Below are positions 1 to 6,890 of a stretch of DNA of 64,000 nucleotides, piece after piece. This DNA is from an uncultured Kordiimonas sp. (GTDB lineage: Bacteria > Pseudomonadota > Alphaproteobacteria > Sphingomonadales > Kordiimonadaceae), in assembly GCA_947503625.1 (NCBI GenBank), contig CANNEK010000003.1, forward strand, positions 803,356 through 867,355. Direction: 5' to 3'. The position numbers and the translations under genes are program-made. Numbering within the stretch: the stretch's first letter is position 1; each line of letters opens with the position of its first letter. The notes beneath the pieces are model-generated. The model searched no databases. It saw nothing but the letters and a program-made list of their open reading frames with translations, and was not told the DNA's origin.

Positions 1-2
1 TC

Positions 3-527
3 AGGCTGATCCAGCTGGTACGTCGACTGGGTCGACGGCGTCCGGACGTGCGCTTTTTTCTGAATATGTCGCGCTATTCCATCGCAGACGAAGAATTCCT
101 GCCTCAGTTTATCGATTTTATGGTGTCAAACCCCGAGTTTGCCGAACGCATTGTTTTTGAAATATCGCAGGAAGACTACCTGACCCTTGAAGACGAAACC
201 GTTGAACGACTACACACACTGGGGCGTAAAGGGTTTGCTTTCTCAATGGACCTGTTTACTGATTTTGATCAGGACTTTGCCGAGCTGGAAAAACGTAATT
301 TCAAATACATCAAGGCAGACATGACGGATATCTTGGAAACCAACCCGGAGCCCGGTGACATTGAAGAGCAAAAAGCCTATCTGCGCCGTAGGGGAATGCA
401 GTTGATCGCCAGCAAGATCGAAACCGAAGATATGGTAATTGAAGCGCTGGACAATCAGATTGAGCTTGCACAAGGCTACCTGTTTGGCGAACCTCTTGCC
501 GCAGAAGAAATCGATACCGACCTATAG
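3..527 (+). CDS. Degenerate EAL-domain protein, C-terminal part (TipF-like?)
   Basis: The reading frame is open to the left edge, so only the last ~175 residues are seen and the true start lies outside the window. The fold signature is the second half of an EAL domain: an RFFLNMSRYS strand, FEISQED, FKYIKADM, LIASKIETED and AQGYLFGEP at the end. The segment that carries the metal-binding DDFGTG loop in active c-di-GMP phosphodiesterases reads MDLFTDFD here, so catalysis is doubtful and a c-di-GMP receptor or scaffold role is more likely. Degenerate EAL proteins such as Caulobacter TipF act in flagellar placement. The nearby cheY/cheZ genes fit that, but the TipF link is inference. The next gene starts 32 nt downstream on the same strand, probably in the same transcript. 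Confidence 0.75.
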   Translation, partial: RLIQLVRRLGRRRPDVRFFLNMSRYSIADEEFLPQFIDFMVSNPEFAERIVFEISQEDYLTLEDETVERLHTLGRKGFAFSMDLFTDFDQDFAELEKRNFKYIKADMTDILETNPEPGDIEEQKAYLRRRGMQLIASKIETEDMVIEALDNQIELAQGYLFGEPLAAEEIDTDL

Positions 528-559
528 CCGCCGTGTGGCTCTTCCAGGATAAGTAACGT

Positions 560-1450
560 ATGAACGACGACAGCTACAGCGATGCCGTCAGGCACATAAA
601 TGGCCTGAGAGATATTGCTGGTAATCTCGACCTTGTGATTTGCGACCTGTGGGGCGTCATGCACAACGGCATTACCGCAAATCAGGCCGCGATCGAAGCC
701 ATCGTCTCGCTGCGCGAATCAGGCGTGCCCAGTGTATTTCTCTCGAATGCACCTAGGCCTCGCTACCATGTTCGCGGCCAGTTGCTTGCGATGGGTATGC
801 CGGAAACACTGACGGACTATATTGTTACTTCGGGTGGGCTCGCTCGTGACGCAGTTCGCGAACACTTTAGTGGGGCTCGGCTCTATCACCTTGGGCCTGA
901 AGGCGACCGCAATACCGTTGAAGGCCTGCCGGTTGAAGAAGTGGAGCACCCTGATGACGCGGACGTAATTCTGGCAACCGATCTGGATTTCAGAGACGTC
1001 GACCGTCACCGGGAATGGTTGAAACAGGCACAGGAAAAAGGGGTGCCACTGCTTTGCGCCAATCCTGACAGGGTCGTTCATGTTGGCAACAAACTATACA
1101 CCTGCGCCGGCGCTGTTGCAGATCTTTATGAAAGCATGGGCGGACCGGTTCAATGGTTTGGCAAGCCAACACCAGAGTCGCTTTGGGCATGTCTGGCAGA
1201 GCGCGGACTCAACGGCGATATCGACGGGTCACGTGTTTTGATGGTCGGAGACAGCCTTCAAACGGATATTGCGGGCGCTGTCGCAGCAAAATTCGGTAGC
1301 TTATTTATCGCTGGCGGCATACACCGCGAAGAATGGCAGGATGTGGAGAGAAGAATGCAGGAAAACAATCTCAAAAAAGCAGACTTCCACACTATTTTCG
1401 GGACTGGAAAACCGGTGCCTAATTCAATCATTGAAAACTTGATCTGGTAA
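560..1450 (+). CDS. HAD-superfamily class IIA hydrolase (TIGR01459-like)
   Basis: The 296-residue length fits the family. Motif I is CDLWGVMHNG (nucleophile Asp29), the variant D-L-W-G-V-x-H typical of the alphaproteobacterial TIGR01459 group. Motif II is the SNAPRP segment near residue 75, and the last motif is MVGDSLQTDIAGA near residue 227, which supplies the Mg2+-binding aspartates. A small-molecule phosphatase of unknown substrate is expected in the cytoplasm. The ATG at 560 follows the EAL gene closely. The 3' end converges on cheZ with only 17 nt between the stops. In related genomes, as I recall, this family sits beside ribF, which lies 1.7 kb further on here, separated by cheZ-cheY. 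Confidence 0.85.
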   Translation: MNDDSYSDAVRHINGLRDIAGNLDLVICDLWGVMHNGITANQAAIEAIVSLRESGVPSVFLSNAPRPRYHVRGQLLAMGMPETLTDYIVTSGGLARDAVREHFSGARLYHLGPEGDRNTVEGLPVEEVEHPDDADVILATDLDFRDVDRHREWLKQAQEKGVPLLCANPDRVVHVGNKLYTCAGAVADLYESMGGPVQWFGKPTPESLWACLAERGLNGDIDGSRVLMVGDSLQTDIAGAVAAKFGSLFIAGGIHREEWQDVERRMQENNLKKADFHTIFGTGKPVPNSIIENLIW

Positions 1451-1467
1451 CACTCTGGAAAGTCAGA

Positions 1468-2475
1468 CTAGCCAAACAGCGCGTCAATATCGTCCTGACT
1501 AACTTCGCCGCCGGACGGCAGTTCGACTTCTTCTTTCGCCGCTTTTTGTTCCGGCTTTTTATCCTCGTCAGTCTTTTCTGCTGCTTCTGCCTCCGCTTTT
1601 TTCTTTTCTTCCAGTTCTGCAACTGGATCGAAATCTTCAGAGAACATCGCATCCAGTTCGGCCGGACTTACGGCTTTCGGAGCTTCGACCTTGGGTTCCG
1701 GCTTCTTTTGTGGTTTTGGCGCAGCCTTGGGTGGGGGAGCAGGTTCTGGGGCAGGTTCTGGCGCAGGCGCTGCTGCCGGCTCCTGCGGTGCGGGAGCGGG
1801 TGCAGCTGGCGTCGCAGACGGCTCAGCAGCGGGCGTTCCTCCCCCCATCAATTCATCCACCTCATTCTGGTCGATACCTTCACCATCCAGCGCAGGGCCG
1901 GAAAGCAAAGCTTCATCGCCTTTCGGCTGATCATCGTCCATCGCTTCCTGGATGTCTTCTTCGGTGACCCCCATGAGGCTCCTGAGTTCAAGAACCCGTT
2001 CCTCAATATGAGACAGCGTCTGCACCACCTTGGAAATACGTTGACCAGTAATATCCTGAAACGAGCATGCCTCAAAAATGCGCATCACAGCATCCATGGT
2101 GGTTGCCTGATACGCTTCATGGTCTTCCGTATCGGCACCCATGATTTCTTCGGCAGCCTCCATAATGGTATTGGTTGCTTCTTCCGTCTGCTGAACAATG
2201 GCATCAAGTTCCAGTCCAGCACGTGGTATTCTGGCGCTTTCCAGATCAACAGGTTGCAGGGACGCAATCTCTTTTCTGGCGTTAGTGATATAATCACTAA
2301 GCGCTCGGCATTCCCGGTAGATCGACGTGTCGATTGACTTGTAAAACACGTTCATTGTGCCGATCAGCACCTCGGTAACCGAGGCAACATCTGTCAACGA
2401 CAAGGCTGCCGTATTCTGCTTGCGCAGATTATCGACCAATAATTCGATCTGTTTGGAAAGACCGCTGTCTACCAT
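1468..2475 (-). CDS. cheZ: Protein phosphatase CheZ with Pro/Ala-rich linker
   Basis: Residues 1-170 form the long helical hairpin of CheZ. FQDITGQRI at 139-147 matches the catalytic motif of enterobacterial CheZ, with Asp141 and Gln145 in the positions of the residues that attack phospho-CheY. Residues ~215-268 are a Pro/Ala/Lys-rich disordered linker, and ~288-320 is a charged Lys/Glu stretch. The protein ends in VSQDDIDALFG, close to the CheY-binding tail of CheZ and to the N-terminal peptide of FliM. Two further peptides of the same type lie at 201-211 and 269-280 (see findings). At 335 residues it is much longer than E. coli CheZ (214). It overlaps cheY in a TAATG junction, so the two are translationally coupled. 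Confidence 0.85.
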   Translation of the reverse strand: MVDSGLSKQIELLVDNLRKQNTAALSLTDVASVTEVLIGTMNVFYKSIDTSIYRECRALSDYITNARKEIASLQPVDLESARIPRAGLELDAIVQQTEEATNTIMEAAEEIMGADTEDHEAYQATTMDAVMRIFEACSFQDITGQRISKVVQTLSHIEERVLELRSLMGVTEEDIQEAMDDDQPKGDEALLSGPALDGEGIDQNEVDELMGGGTPAAEPSATPAAPAPAPQEPAAAPAPEPAPEPAPPPKAAPKPQKKPEPKVEAPKAVSPAELDAMFSEDFDPVAELEEKKKAEAEAAEKTDEDKKPEQKAAKEEVELPSGGEVSQDDIDALFG

Positions 2476-2861
2476 TAGAAATCTCCGACAACGGCCACCA
2501 GTTTTGTCTTCAGTGTCGCGGCGTTAAACGGCTTGACGATATAATTGTTCACACCGGCTTTTTTGGCCGCTACGACATTGTCTGTTTTCGACTCCGCCGT
2601 CACCATGATGAAGGGGGTATCCTTCAACTGATTGTCTGCTCGCACTTCCTTCAAGAACTCGTAACCTGTCATGGGTTCCATGTTCCAATCGGAAATGATC
2701 AAACCATATTGTTTTGCTCGGGATTTCTCGAGAGCCTGTGCACCATCTGTAGCTTCGTCAACATTGTTGAAGCCAAGCTGCTTCAGAAGATTGCGCACAA
2801 TTCTTAACATCGTTTTGTAGTCGTCGACGATCAGGATCGGCATATCCATATCAACGGCCAT
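2475..2861 (-). CDS. cheY: Chemotaxis response regulator CheY
   Basis: This is a single 128-residue receiver domain with no output domain. The acidic pair is Asp13/Asp14, the phosphorylation site Asp58 (in ISDWNMEPMTG), the switch Thr88 and the conserved Lys110 (in IVKPFNA), all as in active CheY proteins. When phosphorylated it should bind the flagellar switch protein FliM, and the co-transcribed CheZ should dephosphorylate it. It is the first gene of the pair, and its TAA stop shares one base with the cheZ ATG. No kinase, receptor or methylation genes lie nearby, so the rest of the chemotaxis pathway must be elsewhere. Confidence 0.93.
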   Translation of the reverse strand: MAVDMDMPILIVDDYKTMLRIVRNLLKQLGFNNVDEATDGAQALEKSRAKQYGLIISDWNMEPMTGYEFLKEVRADNQLKDTPFIMVTAESKTDNVVAAKKAGVNNYIVKPFNAATLKTKLVAVVGDF

Positions 2862-3090
2862 AATATTACCTCAAAGTTTCTGTTGCACCTTAGAGAAACG
2901 GAATGAAAAGCTGTCCTGCCTGTAATCCGCCCCTGAAACCGGACACTAGACCCGATCTAGTGAAGAATTGGTTAACCCATCATGCACTTATATTCAAATC
3001 ATTCTCCCACCCTGTAATGACCCTGTAATAGCACTTGACATCCATACTATACGCTGATCGGTACGCAAACGTAATAGATTAGAGGTTGTG
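2862..3090. other. Divergent intergenic region cheY / ribF
   Basis: This region holds the promoters for cheY (leftward) and ribF (rightward). I see an exact inverted repeat with 7-bp arms and a 5-nt loop at 2944-2962 (arms CACTAGA and TCTAGTG), 83-101 nt upstream of the cheY start, and an 11-bp tandem repeat at 3009-3030 (ACCCTGTAAT followed by G or A). A TTGACA hexamer at 3034-3039 has no well-placed -10 partner that I can defend. No FMN riboswitch-like fold was recognised. Confidence 0.5.
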
Positions 3091-3162
3091 ATGCCTACGT
3101 CTGTTGGTGTATCCAGCGCTGAGAAAATCGAACCCAGCAATCACCAACGAGGGAAATTCTGA
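3091..3162 (+). CDS. Possible 23-codon leader ORF upstream of ribF
   Basis: This short ORF begins MPTSVGVSS, has AGAGG at 3081-3085 as a fair ribosome-binding site, and stops 3 nt before the GTG start of ribF. The ribF GTG has only a distant GAGGG (3149-3153) of its own, which lies inside this ORF, so termination here could help ribF initiation. No conserved peptide motif is recognised, and an ORF this short could arise by chance. Confidence 0.25.
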   Translation: MPTSVGVSSAEKIEPSNHQRGKF

Positions 3163-3165
3163 ACC

Positions 3166-4194
3166 GTGCGCGTTTTTCGTCATCCGGATGAATATTCAGC
3201 AAGTGATCGTGGTGCTGTCGTTGCCTTGGGTAACTTTGATGGATTCCACCGTGGCCATCAGGTGGTGATCGGCGAAGCGGGTCGACTGGCACGTGACATG
3301 GGGGTTCATCTGACCGTCGTGGTAACAGAGCCTCATCCCGTCAGTTTTTTTGCCCCGCATGTACCACCATTTCGGCTCACTCCGTTTCGGGAACGAGCGC
3401 AGCTTCTAGAAGCTTTTGGTGTCGATCAGCTTCTGGTTTTACCGTTTGATAAAAATCTGGCAGGTCTCAGCGCACAGGATTTTGTGAATGATATTCTCGT
3501 GGATGCCATAGGGGCCGTTCACGTGTGTGTCGGATATGATTATCGCTTCGGTAATGGACGCGGCGGCGGCACAGATGTATTGGCATGGATGGGCGAAATG
3601 GAAGGTTTTGGCCTGTCTGTTATACAGCCTGTAACGGTAGGTCTGGAAGGGTATGCCGGAGACGTTTATTCTTCAACACTTGTGCGTAAAGCCCTGCAGA
3701 ATGGTCAGGCACGCAAAGCGGCCGCGCTGCTGGGGCATTGGTGGAGCATAAATGGACGTGTTTGTGAGGGAGACCAACGTGGTCGCACCATCGGGTTTCC
3801 GACAGCCAATCTTGAGCTTGGCGAGAGCCTGCAACCCAAGCTTGGTGTGTATGCGGTTCGCGTGACCATTGAGAACGAAAGCAAAATCTATAACGGTGTT
3901 GCCAATATCGGCAACCGGCCGACGTTCGATAAAAATGACGTCATGCTTGAAGTGCATCTTTTCGATTTTGATAGTGATCTTTACAATAAACATGTCCGGG
4001 TTCAGCTGGTGGCCTTTCTCAGGGAAGAAAAGAAATTCGACGGACTGGAGTCTCTCAAGAGCCAAATCGCCCAGGATTCGCGGGTTGCCAAAATTGTTCT
4101 GGCGGAACCTGAAAACGACGCAGACCGGCTGGAAGCGCCAACGCTGGATCTCTATTTGAAACTGTTCCCAAAACCGCATGTCAGGGCACGATAA
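3166..4194 (+). CDS. ribF: Bifunctional riboflavin kinase / FAD synthetase
   Basis: It converts riboflavin to FMN and then FAD in the cytoplasm. The N-terminal adenylyltransferase domain has the nucleotidyl-transferase motif GNFDGFHRGHQ at 22-32 and the YDYRFGNGR segment near 125. The C-terminal flavokinase domain starts near residue 187 and contains GRTIGFPTANL near 206 and YNGVANIGNRPTF near 244. The length of 342 is close to the family norm with a short C-terminal extension. The GTG start at 3166 is chosen because MRVFRHPDEY aligns with family N-termini. In many alphaproteobacteria ribF lies just upstream of ileS, as here after three intervening genes. Confidence 0.95.
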   Translation: MRVFRHPDEYSASDRGAVVALGNFDGFHRGHQVVIGEAGRLARDMGVHLTVVVTEPHPVSFFAPHVPPFRLTPFRERAQLLEAFGVDQLLVLPFDKNLAGLSAQDFVNDILVDAIGAVHVCVGYDYRFGNGRGGGTDVLAWMGEMEGFGLSVIQPVTVGLEGYAGDVYSSTLVRKALQNGQARKAAALLGHWWSINGRVCEGDQRGRTIGFPTANLELGESLQPKLGVYAVRVTIENESKIYNGVANIGNRPTFDKNDVMLEVHLFDFDSDLYNKHVRVQLVAFLREEKKFDGLESLKSQIAQDSRVAKIVLAEPENDADRLEAPTLDLYLKLFPKPHVRAR

Positions 4195-4259
4195 GGTAAA
4201 GAACCTGCAACGGCGCCGGCCAACTGGACCGGATTTTCCTTGCATTCTGCACTAAGGGC

Positions 4260-5171
4260 ATGAACGATTTGCCGGTCACGGATTCTTGGGGAAGCTGGCT
4301 GGTGAGATCTATAACCTTTATTCTGTCACTTCTGCTGGTTTTGCCTTTAACAGCGCATGGCACTGCGCCTGACAAGAACACCCAACAAGCTATTAATGTC
4401 GCTACTTTTATGGATTTTCCGCCCTTCATCTCGGATGATGAGCCGAATGGTGGTATTGTTAGCTTGATTGTAAAAAAGAGTTTTGAAGCTGCCGGTCTTA
4501 ACCCAATCTATTCGCTTGTGCCTTGGCGGCGATCGTTCCGCGCAGTGATGCGGGGTGAGTATTCCGCGTCATATTCATGGGCATACAGCGAAGAACGCGC
4601 CAGAGACTTCGAACTTTCGGCACCCATATTCAGTGTATCCAATCAGTTGCTAACCACCTATAGCGACATCAAGAACTGGGAACAGCTGAAAACACCGCGT
4701 GAAGATGGCACAAAACCCATTCTGTGTGTACCCATTGGCTGGAAAGTAGCAGCGGAACTGGTCAGACTTGTGGATACACAAAAAATGCACAAGGTATCGC
4801 CCGGACACCCCCGCTCCTGCATGGAACTGATACGCGCAAACAGAACCAACATCGTTTACATGCCCAGAATGACGGCGACCTACCACCTGAATGCCATTAA
4901 GGCTGAAGAGGAAGGCTCGACTGTACGCGATTGGCCAGACCTGTATACGATGGACGTTCCCAGCGGCATCGCTAACACCCAGCACGTTATCTTTACCCGG
5001 AGCGCAGAAGGTGCCGCACTAAGAGATAAGTTTGATTCAGGTTTCAACCAACTGGTGGAAAGTGGCCAGTATCGGGAAATTCTGGAACGCTATTTGAGCG
5101 GCTATCCTGTTGACGAACAGCGCGCAATAAGAGATGACCAGATACGGGCTGGCATTTTGCCCCGGCAATGA
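4260..5171 (+). CDS. Periplasmic solute-binding protein family 3 (SBP_bac_3-like)
   Basis: An N-terminal hydrophobic segment at residues ~15-36 (SITFILSLLLVLPLTAHGTA) looks like a Sec signal peptide. The mature part begins with an INVATFMDFPPFISDDEPNG strand typical of amino-acid-type binding proteins, followed by VPWRRSFRAVMRGEYSASYS and SEERARDFELSAPIF. No ABC permease or ATPase gene is adjacent, and no kinase or cyclase domain is attached. It may therefore serve a transporter encoded elsewhere or act as a sensor. The ligand is unknown. The gene follows ribF by 65 nt on the same strand. Confidence 0.8.
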   Translation: MNDLPVTDSWGSWLVRSITFILSLLLVLPLTAHGTAPDKNTQQAINVATFMDFPPFISDDEPNGGIVSLIVKKSFEAAGLNPIYSLVPWRRSFRAVMRGEYSASYSWAYSEERARDFELSAPIFSVSNQLLTTYSDIKNWEQLKTPREDGTKPILCVPIGWKVAAELVRLVDTQKMHKVSPGHPRSCMELIRANRTNIVYMPRMTATYHLNAIKAEEEGSTVRDWPDLYTMDVPSGIANTQHVIFTRSAEGAALRDKFDSGFNQLVESGQYREILERYLSGYPVDEQRAIRDDQIRAGILPRQ

Positions 5172-5209
5172 CAATGCCTATTCAGCTTTTGGCCGTTTGA
5201 TTCGAGATC

Positions 5210-5944
5210 ATGATGGAATTACTCCTCGACTATAATATCTGGATAAGTTTCCTGACGCTTTCAGCGCTGGAAATTATTTTGGGAATCGATAACGTCGTAT
5301 TTGTCGCGTTAATGGTGCAGAATCTCCCGGAAAAACAGCGTGAAAAAGCGCGCGTAACCGGCCTGATACTGGCACTTGTGATGCGTATCGCCCTGTTGTT
5401 CGGTGTTGCCTGGATCATAAGCTTGCAGGAACCCTGGTTCACGGTGCTGGGTCATGAACTTTCCGGCAAGGATATCCTGATGTTGTTTGGTGGTGCGTTC
5501 CTTCTCTATAAGGGCACCAACAGCATCCATGATGAAGTAAGCGGCGACTATAAAGAAACCATGCAATCCTACAGTGGCTCTTTTGGGGCTGTGGTAGCGC
5601 AAGTCGTGATCATAGACATTGTGTTTTCATTCGACAGTGTCATGACCGCTGTTGGCCTGACCCTTGTTATCCCTGTCATTGTTGCGGCGATGACCATTGC
5701 CATGCTTGTAATGATCTTCTCCAGCGGTTTTATAGCCAGCATCATTCAGCGTTTCCCGACATTGAAAATCCTCGCACTCGCTTTCATCATGCTGATTGGG
5801 GTTTTCCTGGTGGCAGAGGGACTCGGCTTCCACGTGCCCAAAGGCTACATCTATTTTGCGATGGCCTTCTCGCTGGGTGTTGAGACACTAAATCTGTTGA
5901 GAAGCAAACGACGAAAAAAACAATCTGGAAATACACCACAATAG
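5210..5944 (+). CDS. TerC family integral membrane protein
   Basis: This 244-residue polytopic inner-membrane protein (about seven hydrophobic segments) carries the two TerC signatures: SALEIILGIDNVVFVAL near residues 18-34 and IIDIVFSFDSVMTAVGL near 135-151. Each holds acidic residues within the membrane, thought to bind a metal ion. Family members are linked to tellurite resistance and to manganese export and metallation of exported enzymes; which applies here cannot be told. Two ATG codons in a row (5210, 5213) are possible starts, and 5213 (MELLLDYNIW) matches family N-termini equally well. A U-rich tract with a weak TGTTTTT/AAAAACA hairpin (5994-6015) lies downstream. Confidence 0.9.
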   Translation: MMELLLDYNIWISFLTLSALEIILGIDNVVFVALMVQNLPEKQREKARVTGLILALVMRIALLFGVAWIISLQEPWFTVLGHELSGKDILMLFGGAFLLYKGTNSIHDEVSGDYKETMQSYSGSFGAVVAQVVIIDIVFSFDSVMTAVGLTLVIPVIVAAMTIAMLVMIFSSGFIASIIQRFPTLKILALAFIMLIGVFLVAEGLGFHVPKGYIYFAMAFSLGVETLNLLRSKRRKKQSGNTPQ

Positions 5945-6074
5945 GCTTGGCACCGTGCGACTCGCCGCATTTCGGACTTAAGCCTCTATTAATTGTTTTT
6001 GTGTTAATAAAAACACTGATATTTTTTTGCATTGTCTGTATTGATTAAATTTACGTTGATACGGTTTCATAGCG

Positions 6075-6638
6075 ATGGGGGTCGCGTTCAGTACAATGTC
6101 TGATGACTTGTTTCCAAAATTGTCGATTTTGTTGGCATTATCCAACAATCAGGCTGCCGAGGCGTTCAAACCGATCCTGCGTTCCAATGGCATCGGCAGG
6201 GCAGTTGCAGTCAATTCCAACTATGATGCACTGGCGATCCTGAAAGAAATGAACTTCAACATGATTGTTGTCGATGATCGATTTCCGGAACTGGGCGGCT
6301 TTGATTTTTGTCGTTTCCTCCGCCTGACAAGCATTAGCGTCTCCATTTCCCCCATCATTCTGGGATTGCACGAGCCTGATCAGCAATCTGTTCTGAAAGC
6401 CCGCGATGCGGGAGCCACCAAGATCGTTGCCATGCCACTGACCGGTCAGAGCCTGATCAAGGCAGTGTCCAGCACGATGGGTGACATGAAACCGATTGTG
6501 CAGACCAATAGCTACAATGGGCCTGATCGCCGCCGGCCAACCGACCGTCCCTGGACCAAACCGGAACGCAGGAAAGAACAAGAAAAGCTGATATCGCTAC
6601 AGCAACAACACAAAGCCATGTTCGGGGTTTTGAAATAG
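6075..6638 (+). CDS. Atypical receiver-domain protein
   Basis: Residues ~15-140 have the spacing of a CheY-like receiver: ILLALSNN for strand 1, MIVVDDRFPELGGFDF for strand 3 with a possible acceptor Asp67 or Asp68, and KIVAMPLTG for strand 5. The acidic pair after strand 1 is missing, and the invariant Lys of the K-P motif is replaced by Met, so ordinary phosphorylation is unlikely. A basic tail follows (NGPDRRRPTDRPWTKPERRK and a Gln-rich end). GPDRRR-type tails occur in alphaproteobacterial receiver proteins. The start could be 6075 or the in-frame ATG at 6096 (MSDDLF). The partner is unknown. It stands alone between terC and ileS. Confidence 0.7.
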   Translation: MGVAFSTMSDDLFPKLSILLALSNNQAAEAFKPILRSNGIGRAVAVNSNYDALAILKEMNFNMIVVDDRFPELGGFDFCRFLRLTSISVSISPIILGLHEPDQQSVLKARDAGATKIVAMPLTGQSLIKAVSSTMGDMKPIVQTNSYNGPDRRRPTDRPWTKPERRKEQEKLISLQQQHKAMFGVLK

Positions 6639-6890
6639 TCAGCTGGTTCGCGGAAGTGCGCCGTTTTCTGACTGTTTCCGCTCGACAGTCCTTTGTATCG
6701 CTGATAATAGTCCCAGCCATGAACAATTGTTGGAAAACAACACCTGAGGCCCGGCGTGCAGCCTATGGCCTGGCTATACGAATTACTGGCCCGGCGCTCT
6801 GAAAGCGACCGGGACAGACCTTATTTCATTTTCCGAGACAAACTGAGGCGCAACAATCATTTGCCGCCCGAGATGACGAGACGACATTCC

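Noticed and set aside
1546..2337. 263-codon plus-strand ORF opposite cheZ
   Set aside because: Phe/Arg/Cys-rich shadow of the Ala/Pro/Glu-rich cheZ sequence; cheZ has the catalytic motif.
2862..3165. FMN riboswitch before ribF
   Set aside because: No RFN-element conserved segments could be found.
5994..6015. Terminator after terC
   Set aside because: The stem is A/T only with a large loop and is not followed directly by a T-run; too weak to call.
6756..6890. IleS N-terminal extension of 45 residues
   Set aside because: The extra residues do not resemble IleS N-termini, and the ATG at 6891 gives the expected beginning.
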